Positions 38,374 to 45,188 of a DNA stretch of 64,000 bases are shown piece after piece. The notes under the pieces are model-generated. The model was not told where the DNA came from and made no database searches. It saw only the letters and a program-made list of their open reading frames with translations. This DNA is from Geobacteraceae bacterium. Its GTDB lineage: Bacteria; Desulfobacterota; Desulfuromonadia; Geobacterales; Pseudopelobacteraceae. Positions within the stretch are counted from its first letter, which is position 1, and each line of letters begins with the position of its first letter. Location of the stretch: positions 1 to 64,000 of the forward strand of contig JAAXTM010000012.1 of the NCBI GenBank assembly GCA_013336525.1, given 5' to 3'. A program made the position numbers and the translations under genes.

Positions 38374-38711
38374 TTTTTTATTGCTGCATCCTGTACGGTC
38401 AGCGTGTTGAGCCGTTCGGCGACCTTGAATAGCCGGTTGATAACCTCGCTGGACTTTTTGCCGAGGTCGTCCGCTTCAGCATCACAGAAAATTCGGGTGC
38501 CATCTTCGGCAACGATGCAGCGCACCAGTACTTTGCTGGCCAAGTTGATCGGGTCGTTCTTGCCTTCGCCATCAACCAGTGCAGGCCAGAGGCGGTCGCG
38601 GTCCAGGGCGCTGATTTCCTGAATGATGATGTCACCGCCCCATTCGGGACAGGGTACGGTTTCGCGTTTTAGGTCTTTGGCGGATAGGATGCTGTTTTTA
38701 TCGAGTAACAT
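38328..38711 (-). CDS. Tail assembly chaperone gpG
   Basis: A 127-residue acidic protein between the tail-tube and tape-measure genes. The position, the size and the A AAA AAC slippery site near its 3' end identify it as the short form of the tail assembly chaperone. A fraction of ribosomes shift to the -1 frame to make gpGT. Confidence 0.83.
   Translation of the reverse strand: MLLDKNSILSAKDLKRETVPCPEWGGDIIIQEISALDRDRLWPALVDGEGKNDPINLASKVLVRCIVAEDGTRIFCDAEADDLGKKSSEVINRLFKVAERLNTLTVQDAAIKNSAPGQNDSLPSASV
38373..38379 (-). promoter_or_regulatory. -1 ribosomal frameshift site A AAA AAC
   Basis: On the minus strand the gpG codons ATA AAA AAC contain the classical slippery heptamer A AAA AAC in the correct phase. 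Slipping back one base joins gpG to the gpT frame and avoids the gpG stop at 38328-38330. The layout matches lambda gpG/gpGT. Confidence 0.85.
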
Positions 38712-38748
38712 TTAAGACTCCAGACGATTAGATAAAGTCAAAGTCGTT

Positions 38749-38864
38749 CTCACGCAAAGCCGCAAAGGCGCAAAGAAAGTCTAAAAAGATTTTTTTGGTT
38801 TACCCCAAAGACTAAAAGCCTTTTTGCTTGGTTCACCCTTTGTGCCTTTGCGGCTTTGCGTGAG
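38749..38864. repeat. CGCAAAG-type palindromic repeat, copy A
   Basis: A roughly 116-bp imperfect palindrome that starts CTCACGCAAAGCCGC and ends with the reverse complement of that text. It fills the gap between the tail-tube gene and gpG. An inverted, highly similar copy lies at 44617-44730. It looks like a host-type interspersed repeat rather than a phage gene. Confidence 0.8.
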
Positions 38865-38871
38865 ATGCTTT

Positions 38872-39522
38872 TTAAGATTTTGTTACGACACCACTGCGCT
38901 TGATCTCAATCGACCCAGTAACTACACCGTCTTTCGAAGCATCACCGATTTTCGGGAATGCCTTAACATACCCGGCAAAGGTGCGGATCGGTGTCGAGCC
39001 ACTTGGATAGGTGACTTTGAAGGTCTTTGATGTTCTCGCATCAAAAGCCGCTTCAACTGCTGTCAGTCCGGAATCAGAATCAACGCAGTAACAAGTCGCG
39101 GAAAGTGAACCGGTGTCCGGCAGCCCCTGGACATACTCTTTGGTGGTGCTGTCGAGGTCGGTGACTTCGATATCTGGGGAACTGTCGCTGGTGCCTTTGA
39201 TGTCGGTGAGCTGTCCAACCTTGATCCATGACAGCGCAGTCGCGGTGCCACCTGATGTGTAGGTGAGGCCGACGGTGTTCAGCTCTACGGTGAAGGTGTT
39301 GGTCGTGACGTTTTTGACGACGAGGCCAGCGACGTTGACGGTTGTGGCCATGGTTCCGACAACCGAGGCGATGGTGATCGAATCGCCGTTGGCCAGACCG
39401 TGAGCGGATGAGGTGAAGATGGTTGGAAAGCCGGGTGCGGCGGCGGTTATGGTTTTTGCGCCTCCACCGGTGCCGGAGATATGCAGGGTAGTTCCCTGAC
39501 TTTTAACTGCGGAAGATGACAT
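38872..39522 (-). CDS. Major tail (tube) protein, lambda V-like
   Basis: A 216-residue tail-tube protein: the central part GQLTDIKGTSDSSPDIEVTDL and TTKEYVQGLPD is typical of the V-like family. Residues about 20-95 form an added beta domain (FTSSAHGLANGDSITIASVVG), similar to FCCH-type inserts in other tail proteins. The gene is preceded by the shared hairpin-plus-RBS module, consistent with strong expression. Confidence 0.85.
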   Translation of the reverse strand: MSSSAVKSQGTTLHISGTGGGAKTITAAAPGFPTIFTSSAHGLANGDSITIASVVGTMATTVNVAGLVVKNVTTNTFTVELNTVGLTYTSGGTATALSWIKVGQLTDIKGTSDSSPDIEVTDLDSTTKEYVQGLPDTGSLSATCYCVDSDSGLTAVEAAFDARTSKTFKVTYPSGSTPIRTFAGYVKAFPKIGDASKDGVVTGSIEIKRSGVVTKS

Positions 39523-39561
39523 GATGATTCTCCTGTGGGCGGGTGGTTATCCCGCAAAGGT
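39523..39561 (-). promoter_or_regulatory. Hairpin-plus-RBS module before the tail-tube gene
   Basis: On the minus strand GCGGGATAACCACCCGC (39539-39555) can form a short hairpin, preceded by CCTTT and followed by CCACAGGAG and the start codon. The same arrangement occurs before the capsid gene and the 138-residue tail gene. Confidence 0.6.
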
Positions 39562-39570
39562 TTTAGAAAC

Positions 39571-40011
39571 TTATATCTGACCGGCGTCGGTGTAGTAGAC
39601 CAGGGTGAAACTGTATTGCCCTGCAGCCAGCAAGTTTTCTTCCTGCTGCAGTTCGATGCCGGTTGATTCGGGCATGAAACTTTTGACCAGACCACCGAAC
39701 CAGGGATCGGTGCTGATGGCGCGGCTGATATCTTCCAGCCCTTTTCTGATGGTGGCGGCGGCGGTGAGGCCGCTGGCCAGGATGACTACTTTCAGCTGGA
39801 GGCGATGGGACAAACCGCCATCCATGGTGGTCATTTCTATTGGTGCTTCGCCGTCGCGTACTTCGATGGCGGGTAGATCTTCGGGCCTGATGGGGGTCAA
39901 GCGCCAGTCGTACACCTTCTGCCCGATGGCTAAGTTGTAGTTATTCGCCAGGGTGATAGTTTTCAGCCGGGTAATGACGGCATCAAGTATGGTTTGCCTC
40001 ATGTTGCTCAT
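39571..40011 (-). CDS. Tail terminator / head-tail connector (gpU-like)
   Basis: A 146-residue protein (RQTILDAVITRLKTIT...YDWRLTPIRPEDLPAIEVRDGE ... GLEDISRAISTDPWFGGLVKSF) with the pattern of tail terminator proteins that cap the tube and join it to the head. It lies just upstream of the tail-tube gene, as gpU does in lambda. Confidence 0.68.
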   Translation of the reverse strand: MSNMRQTILDAVITRLKTITLANNYNLAIGQKVYDWRLTPIRPEDLPAIEVRDGEAPIEMTTMDGGLSHRLQLKVVILASGLTAAATIRKGLEDISRAISTDPWFGGLVKSFMPESTGIELQQEENLLAAGQYSFTLVYYTDAGQI

Positions 40012-40301
40012 GCAAAATCCTTTGTTAATTCCAGTTCGATAAAGCCGGTGTCGGTGTCGATCTTCTGGGTGGCTTGATAATCAACGTCGCGCACGGTGAT
40101 GATGGTTTCGTTTTCCGTGACGAGTTCGGCGTCTGTTTCCGAGATGATGAGCGTCGGGCCGGAGGTGCTGACAGAGCCGTCGTACAGCTGCACCAGTTTA
40201 CCGGCCAGCTTGAACTTGCCGAAAGTTTCGTCAAGGCCGATGCTGATCGCTTCGCCGGTGGTGATGAGGATGTCGGCTATGTCGTAGGGGGAAAATTTCA
40301 T
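40008..40301 (-). CDS. Head-tail joining protein (gpFII-like)
   Basis: A 97-residue, probably beta-barrel protein (MKFSPYDIADILITTGEAIS ... ISETDAELVTENETIITVRDVDYQ). Its place between the capsid and the tail terminator, and its size, match the head-tail joining protein FII. It overlaps the next gene by four bases. Confidence 0.62.
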   Translation of the reverse strand: MKFSPYDIADILITTGEAISIGLDETFGKFKLAGKLVQLYDGSVSTSGPTLIISETDAELVTENETIITVRDVDYQATQKIDTDTGFIELELTKDFA

Positions 40302-40438
40302 AATCAGAGTCCAGTGGAACAGTGGTCAGTTGAACAGTGAAAGGCAGTGAACAGTTGCCAGTTAAACAGTTGCCAGTTGAACAGTGGAGCAGAGCGCTTG
40401 TACTGGCCTCTGTCCACTGTTTAACTGTTTAACTGCTT
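40302..40438. repeat. CAGTTG/AACAGT repeat cluster
   Basis: The 137-base spacer after the capsid gene holds repeated words such as AACAGTTGCCAGTT and TTGAACAGTG on one side and CCACTGTTTAACTGTTTAACTG on the other. Together they form a repetitive inverted structure. No reading frame is convincing. It resembles a degenerate interspersed repeat. Confidence 0.6.
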
Positions 40439-41581
40439 CTAGTTACCGAGCAACAGGGCGCAATGTTCTGGAACGGCCATTTTTACGCCCCAAGCGATAC
40501 CAACCTCGAACTGGTTAGCGTGATAGCCTTTGTACTGGGCGAAGCGGAACGGCAGGCCGGTGATCGGATCTTGCACGATCAGCTCATCCGTGGCGGCGTC
40601 GCCACCTGTCGGCTGCTTTGGCAGACGGGCGAGGAGGTGAATAGCGGAACGGTCAAAGGCCATGGAGCGGGAGCAGGTGCCGACGACGACGACGGCGTTG
40701 CCGTCTGCGAGGGTTGTCTGCAGGCCGGGGGCGGCAATGGTGATTGTTCCGGCGGCGGCAAGGCCGGTCAGCACCACATATTTGTGCTTGGTGTTGCTGC
40801 CGAGGGTGATGACATCTCCAGCGAGGATCGTGCCGGTGCCGGTTTTGAGGGTGATGGTGGTTGCGCCGACGGCGTGTGCGCCGTTGACCACGTAAGGGCC
40901 GGTATTGTTGCCGACGGAGGTTGTGGTGATGATGGCGGATGATTCACGCAGTTTCATGCCATAAGTGTCGATCAGCACGCCGCTGTTGAGCATGTTGCCG
41001 CCCTGCACGGAGCCGAGGCCGACGAGGGAACGGACGGCAGCGCCTTCGGTGGTGCCAAGGACAACGCTGACATCGGACATTGATGCGCCGTTGTCTACGA
41101 GGATTTTGCGGACGTTGGCGGCTTCGGCGAGGTTGGAGGCGAACAGTGCCGCCGGGGTGGTGGCGTGGGCGCTATAAGCGCGGGATGCCTGTGCCTGCAG
41201 GGCGCAGAGGTCGATCTCGATCAGGTTACGGAGGCGGCGGATCGCCTGGGCGATCTTGTTGTCCTGAATGCCGTTTTTAGCTTCCATGCCGAGGCGGGCT
41301 TCATCATCGCCGGTCCAGTAGAACGGTACTGATTTTGCCTTGGTGAGCTTCATGGTGCCAGCGGCGACAGTTTCGTCAACAAAGGCGGGTGCGGTGGCAG
41401 CGGGGGTGATGTCGCGCTCTGCACCAACAGCAGAGATGCTGTAGCTGATGTCCTGGTTGAGGGCTGCCTGCTCGGCTTTGCCGTTGAGTGTGACCGCACC
41501 GATCATGCCGGTTGGTTCGTTGGAGACGTTGTCAACGGTGTCATAGATGTACTGGATGAGTCCTGTGAGTGTGTTGGCCAT
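40439..41581 (-). CDS. Major capsid protein (P22-coat-like)
   Basis: A 380-residue capsid protein placed after the protease/scaffold gene. The N-terminal helix, a central insertion rich in Gly/Thr/Val (about residues 220-300), and an end with AFDRSAIHLLARLPKQPTGG and FRFAQYKGYHANQFEVGIAWGVK suggest an HK97-fold coat of the P22-like branch. Its hairpin-plus-RBS leader fits high expression. Confidence 0.8.
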   Translation of the reverse strand: MANTLTGLIQYIYDTVDNVSNEPTGMIGAVTLNGKAEQAALNQDISYSISAVGAERDITPAATAPAFVDETVAAGTMKLTKAKSVPFYWTGDDEARLGMEAKNGIQDNKIAQAIRRLRNLIEIDLCALQAQASRAYSAHATTPAALFASNLAEAANVRKILVDNGASMSDVSVVLGTTEGAAVRSLVGLGSVQGGNMLNSGVLIDTYGMKLRESSAIITTTSVGNNTGPYVVNGAHAVGATTITLKTGTGTILAGDVITLGSNTKHKYVVLTGLAAAGTITIAAPGLQTTLADGNAVVVVGTCSRSMAFDRSAIHLLARLPKQPTGGDAATDELIVQDPITGLPFRFAQYKGYHANQFEVGIAWGVKMAVPEHCALLLGN

Positions 41582-41620
41582 GATGGCCCTCCTGTGGGCG
41601 GGTAGTTATCCCGCAAAGGT
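41582..41620 (-). promoter_or_regulatory. Hairpin-plus-RBS module before the capsid gene
   Basis: On the minus strand GCGGGATAACTACCCGC (41598-41614) precedes CCACAGGAGG and the capsid ATG. The text is nearly the same as at 39523-39561 and 30254-30290. Confidence 0.6.
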
Positions 41621-41642
41621 TATGCGCAGGGCGCGGTTTTTG

Positions 41643-42674
41643 TTATGCGACGATCTTGTGTGTTTTGAGTGCTTCACGTTGCTCGGCCAGAGTGAGTGCG
41701 TTGAAGTCGGCACGCTTCATGGTTGTCTGCTGATCACCGGAGTCGGCATCAACGACCGGCACGACGGGTGATGCTTCGGCAACCAGTGCGGCGGCGGCGG
41801 CAACTCTTAACGAGTTTTCGGCGCTGACAATTGCCAGGGCGATCTCGCTGGCGGTTTTCCCTTCGTCGATCATGCTGTCCACGAGGGCCTGATGGCCGAT
41901 GACGGGGATGGCGCGGCATTCTGCCACACGTTGACGCTCGGCGGCTGCCCCTTCCTGTTTTGCCGCTTCGATTGCGGCGGCGTTTACTTCGATGGTGATT
42001 GCTTCAGTGTTCGCCATTGGTGGCTCCTTTTTTTCGGGTTTTGTAGGCTCTGTTCCCATAGCCGTTAATAGTCGTGAAGCGGCAGCCAGATCCTGCTTGA
42101 CTGCGGATATATCAGCGGACATCCTGCCGTTGCAGTTCTGCAGTGCTACGCAGGCCATGGCGCGGGCGGTTTCCGGGTCTTTTTCTGCTTCGGTGGTGAT
42201 GATCTCGTCAATAAAGCCGTGGTCCACCATTTCCTCACCAAAGAGGTAGGTTTCGACATCCATCATTCGCTCTACTTCGGCCATGCTCTTGCCGGTGCGC
42301 TTGGCGTAGGCTTTGGCGATCAGCTTGCTCATCCCCTTGGTGGTGGCACCGTAATTGAGGATATCGTTGTGGTCGCCAAAGACGCCACCACGGACGTTGT
42401 GGATCATGTAGACGGCGTTATCTTCGGCAACGATGCGGGTTGCGGCCAGCGGGATATATGACGCCATTGACATCGCATAGCCGGTGAGGCGGGCGGTGGT
42501 GTTACCGGCATAGTTGCGGATCAGGTTGAACATTTCCAGGCCATCGGAAACAAAACCGCCGGGTGAGCTGATGGTGATTTCGACATCTTCACCGTTTGCT
42601 TCTTTCAATGAGTCGCGCAGATCGGCGGCGGTTGCATCCCAGCCGATAACGCCGCTGATGGTGATATTTTTCAT
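41643..42674 (-). CDS. Capsid maturation protease (ClpP-like) fused to scaffold
   Basis: A 343-residue protein. Residues about 1-180 are a ClpP-type serine protease: SSPGGFVSDGLEMFNLIR, then GYAMSMASYIPLAA with the likely nucleophile serine and MIHNVRGGVFGDH with the likely histidine. The remaining part is helical and charged, as expected of a scaffold that is removed during head maturation. It overlaps the portal stop by four bases. Confidence 0.85.
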   Translation of the reverse strand: MKNITISGVIGWDATAADLRDSLKEANGEDVEITISSPGGFVSDGLEMFNLIRNYAGNTTARLTGYAMSMASYIPLAATRIVAEDNAVYMIHNVRGGVFGDHNDILNYGATTKGMSKLIAKAYAKRTGKSMAEVERMMDVETYLFGEEMVDHGFIDEIITTEAEKDPETARAMACVALQNCNGRMSADISAVKQDLAAASRLLTAMGTEPTKPEKKEPPMANTEAITIEVNAAAIEAAKQEGAAAERQRVAECRAIPVIGHQALVDSMIDEGKTASEIALAIVSAENSLRVAAAAALVAEASPVVPVVDADSGDQQTTMKRADFNALTLAEQREALKTHKIVA

Positions 42675-44293
42675 GGTTCTTCTCCTTCGTCATCGGCGGG
42701 AACGTCAACCGGTGTCGGCAGTGCTTTGGCATCGTCCAGCCCGGCGGCGAGCATCATCCGCTTTTCTTTGACGAGTTGCGGGAATTTCGCCTCCCAATCA
42801 CAGCCGCCATTGGGGAGCGCGGTGCATTCTTCGGAGTGGGTGGTGAGGTTAAGCGCCATCCGTTTCTCGGCGGCGTTGATTTCTTTGAGTGGGTCGATCT
42901 GGCCGGGGGCGTCACCGATCCAGACGGTGCCGAGATAGGCGCGACGGATGGCGGGGTCGGAGAAAAAGCCGGGGGCTTTGAGTCTGCCGGTTGCGACCGC
43001 TTCGGTGATGATCGCTTCGTAAACCGGTTGACAGAAACTTGTCACCAGCCAGTGACGGCGGCGGTTGAAATAGGCCCATGCTTCAAGCAGGGCGGCACGG
43101 GCGGCACTGTATGAGGCGGTGAAGTGCTTGACCAATAGTTCAAAAGGGATCTCCAGCGCGACGCCGATCTGGCGGCAAAGTGCCGTGACAAACGGGTCAA
43201 ACGCGGGGTTTGGTCTACCGGGATTGACGGATTCGACTTTTTCACCAGGGAGGAGGCCAATGACGGAGCCGTAACCCAGTTCAATCCCGGTATCGGTTGA
43301 ATCAGCGGCGGCGGTGTCGGGGTTGGGTGTCAACACGTTGCCGGGGTCGCCTGATTCGTTGGTGATGAATACGGACAACATGCCGGATACCACGGCGGCC
43401 ATAACCTCGGCGTCGGTGTAGCGGCCTAACTGTTTGATGATTTCAAGGACCGGGGTTAAATACGGTACGCCACGGGTCTGGCCCGGTCTGGTTTTGTCGA
43501 AGTGATGCAGCACGAGCGGTGCGCCGGTGACTTTGCCGAATGCTGGCAGCCGCGTCCAGGAAAGGTTTTTCCGTGCGGTGTAGCGGAGGCCGCCGGGGTG
43601 CTGGTTGCAGACGTGATAGGCAACCGGTGCGCCGGTGGCGTCTTTTTCGACTCCGGCGGCAAACTGGCTGTTGTCCGGTTGACCATCTTTGTTGAGTACC
43701 CGTGCCGCTTCGACCAGCTGCAGTTTGAGGCTGTAGGGGGAGCCGGGACGGTTGAAGCGGGTGAGGTTGGTAAAGACGTCGCCATCTTCCAGCGTTTTGA
43801 GTAGTACGAGCGCCTGCAGTAAGCTGAAAGTCAGCTGGCGTTCGGCGTCGATCTCCCGGGTGTCGGTGGCGAGGAGGAACTCACGCTCGGCGGCGCGTTC
43901 CCACCCGTCGGCGGCATCATCACTGAGGTTGAGCGCTTCGCGGCTGATCTGCGGTTTGACCTTGAGGCCGGTGCCGACGACTTTGGTGATGTTGGTTTTG
44001 ACGGCGCCCACGGCGATGGCGCTGTTGCGCAGCATGTTCTGGGATTCTTCACGGAGGGTGCGCAGGTCCGGCAGGATGGTGCCGTCGGCGTCGGTTTCGC
44101 GCCGGGTTGGTGATTGGTTGGCGCGGCGACTTTTGTCGGCGGCGCTGTAGCCGCCGGACATGGCCATTTGTGCGCGGATCTTGAAACGCTCCTGGCCGCT
44201 GGCCGGTGAAAAGAAGTTGATGATCTGGTCCATGGTTGTGACCGGAACGTCAACGGTTTTATTGCCTATTTTTATCTGGGTGGCGAGGCTCAT
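42671..44293 (-). CDS. Portal protein (lambda GpB family)
   Basis: The 540-residue portal forms the ring through which DNA enters and leaves the capsid. It starts with the family pattern SLATQI...FFSPASGQERF, includes NITKVVGTGLKVKP, and TRGVPYLTPVLEIIKQLGRYTDAEVMAA in the middle. It lies between gpW and the protease in the lambda order. Confidence 0.9.
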   Translation of the reverse strand: MSLATQIKIGNKTVDVPVTTMDQIINFFSPASGQERFKIRAQMAMSGGYSAADKSRRANQSPTRRETDADGTILPDLRTLREESQNMLRNSAIAVGAVKTNITKVVGTGLKVKPQISREALNLSDDAADGWERAAEREFLLATDTREIDAERQLTFSLLQALVLLKTLEDGDVFTNLTRFNRPGSPYSLKLQLVEAARVLNKDGQPDNSQFAAGVEKDATGAPVAYHVCNQHPGGLRYTARKNLSWTRLPAFGKVTGAPLVLHHFDKTRPGQTRGVPYLTPVLEIIKQLGRYTDAEVMAAVVSGMLSVFITNESGDPGNVLTPNPDTAAADSTDTGIELGYGSVIGLLPGEKVESVNPGRPNPAFDPFVTALCRQIGVALEIPFELLVKHFTASYSAARAALLEAWAYFNRRRHWLVTSFCQPVYEAIITEAVATGRLKAPGFFSDPAIRRAYLGTVWIGDAPGQIDPLKEINAAEKRMALNLTTHSEECTALPNGGCDWEAKFPQLVKEKRMMLAAGLDDAKALPTPVDVPADDEGEEP

Positions 44294-44505
44294 AATGGAA
44301 TCACCTGACGGACGCGGGTAGAGCCGGGGGTGAGTTTTATGACGCGCTCATTCCAGAGAGTAACCATGGCGCTGATGTCTTTGAGGTTGTGGCGTTTGTA
44401 GGTGGTGCCGTCGATGGTGACTTCGGCGTTGGCACCGAGGGAGTCCTCTATGGAGAGATAGTGGGCAAGTTTTGCTTCGGCTTGTATGAGGGTGATACCG
44501 GCCAT
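44290..44505 (-). CDS. Head-tail joining protein gpW
   Basis: A 71-residue gpW-like protein (QAEAKLAHYLSIEDSLGANAEVTIDGTTYKRHNLKD), the right length for this family. GpW stabilises DNA in the head before tail joining. Its stop overlaps the portal start. Confidence 0.82.
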   Translation of the reverse strand: MAGITLIQAEAKLAHYLSIEDSLGANAEVTIDGTTYKRHNLKDISAMVTLWNERVIKLTPGSTRVRQVIPL

Positions 44506-44616
44506 GTTCTCTCCTTTGGTGAGTATGGCCGGATTATTTCAGTTATTTTGATCTATATCTAGTGGGCATTTGGTGGCATTTGGGGGCATTTACACAATAT
44601 GTAGTAAAAACCGTTT

Positions 44617-44730
44617 CGCGCAAAGCCGCAAAGACGCGAAGGGTGAACCAAGAAAAAAGGCTTTTAGTCTTTGGGGTAAACCCAAAAAAAAGATTTAGAT
44701 TTTCTTTGCGCCTTTGCGGCTTTGCGTGAG
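44617..44730. repeat. CGCAAAG-type palindromic repeat, copy B
   Basis: This copy matches the reverse complement of 38749-38864 over nearly its whole length, including GGCTTTTAGTCTTTGGGGTAAA. It lies between gpW and the helix-turn-helix gene. The region 44506-44616 beside it shows nothing else. Confidence 0.8.
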
Positions 44731-44743
44731 GCCGCCTTTGATT

Positions 44744-44992
44744 TTAAAGATTCCCATCTTGTCGCATCTCCCGGACATAGCGCTGCAATTCTGAGGCGAG
44801 GAAGCGAACGCCTTTGCTGTTGGCGTTGTCGTTGTATGGCACGAGGCGACCTTCGTTGACGCGGTTGATGACGGTTGACCGCGATACTGCCATGATGACC
44901 GCTGCTTCGTCAAGGCGGATGAGTACGCTGGATTCGAGGATTTCCCGCTTGTAGCTGTTGATCTCCTGCCGGGTGATGTTGACATTAACCAT
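44744..44992 (-). CDS. Small helix-turn-helix DNA-binding protein
   Basis: An 82-residue protein with a MerR/excisionase-type helix-turn-helix (LIRLDEAAVIMAVSRSTVINRVNEGRLVPY-like; residues about 23-53). AAGGAG stands at a good distance before the ATG, in the same sequence context (GGAGTGCAAAACAATG) as the next gene upstream. It may be a regulator or a packaging accessory; position between terminase and gpW favours the latter or a late regulator. Confidence 0.62.
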   Translation of the reverse strand: MVNVNITRQEINSYKREILESSVLIRLDEAAVIMAVSRSTVINRVNEGRLVPYNDNANSKGVRFLASELQRYVREMRQDGNL

Positions 44993-45011
44993 TGTTTTGC
45001 ACTCCTTGCTG

Positions 45012-45188
45012 TTAGCGGTTGCCTGAAGATGTACTCATCTGTAATGACGTGATTAAATGCTTTTCCTCTGACATGGAAGATACATCTACCCAAAAAATAT
45101 TTATCGAACCTATTTTAATCCCATATTGGTCGCTAATCTTCTGAATTTCGTCCGTTATGGTTTTATGTATTGTTTTTTCAATTGACAT
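45012..45188 (-). CDS. 58-residue hypothetical protein (not in ORF track)
   Basis: ATG 45188 is preceded by GAGGAG and overlaps the end of the terminase gene by 11 bases. The product (SIEKTIHKTITDEIQKISDQ start) is probably helical then beta-rich, with no recognised motif. The ribosome site and overlap support it as real. Confidence 0.6.
   Translation of the reverse strand: MSIEKTIHKTITDEIQKISDQYGIKIGSINIFWVDVSSMSEEKHLITSLQMSTSSGNR

Noticed and set aside
44695-45093. Minus-strand 132-residue ORF
   Set aside because: It overlaps two better supported genes (44744-44992 and 45012-45188) and a palindromic repeat; composition is Ser/Thr-rich as in shadow frames.
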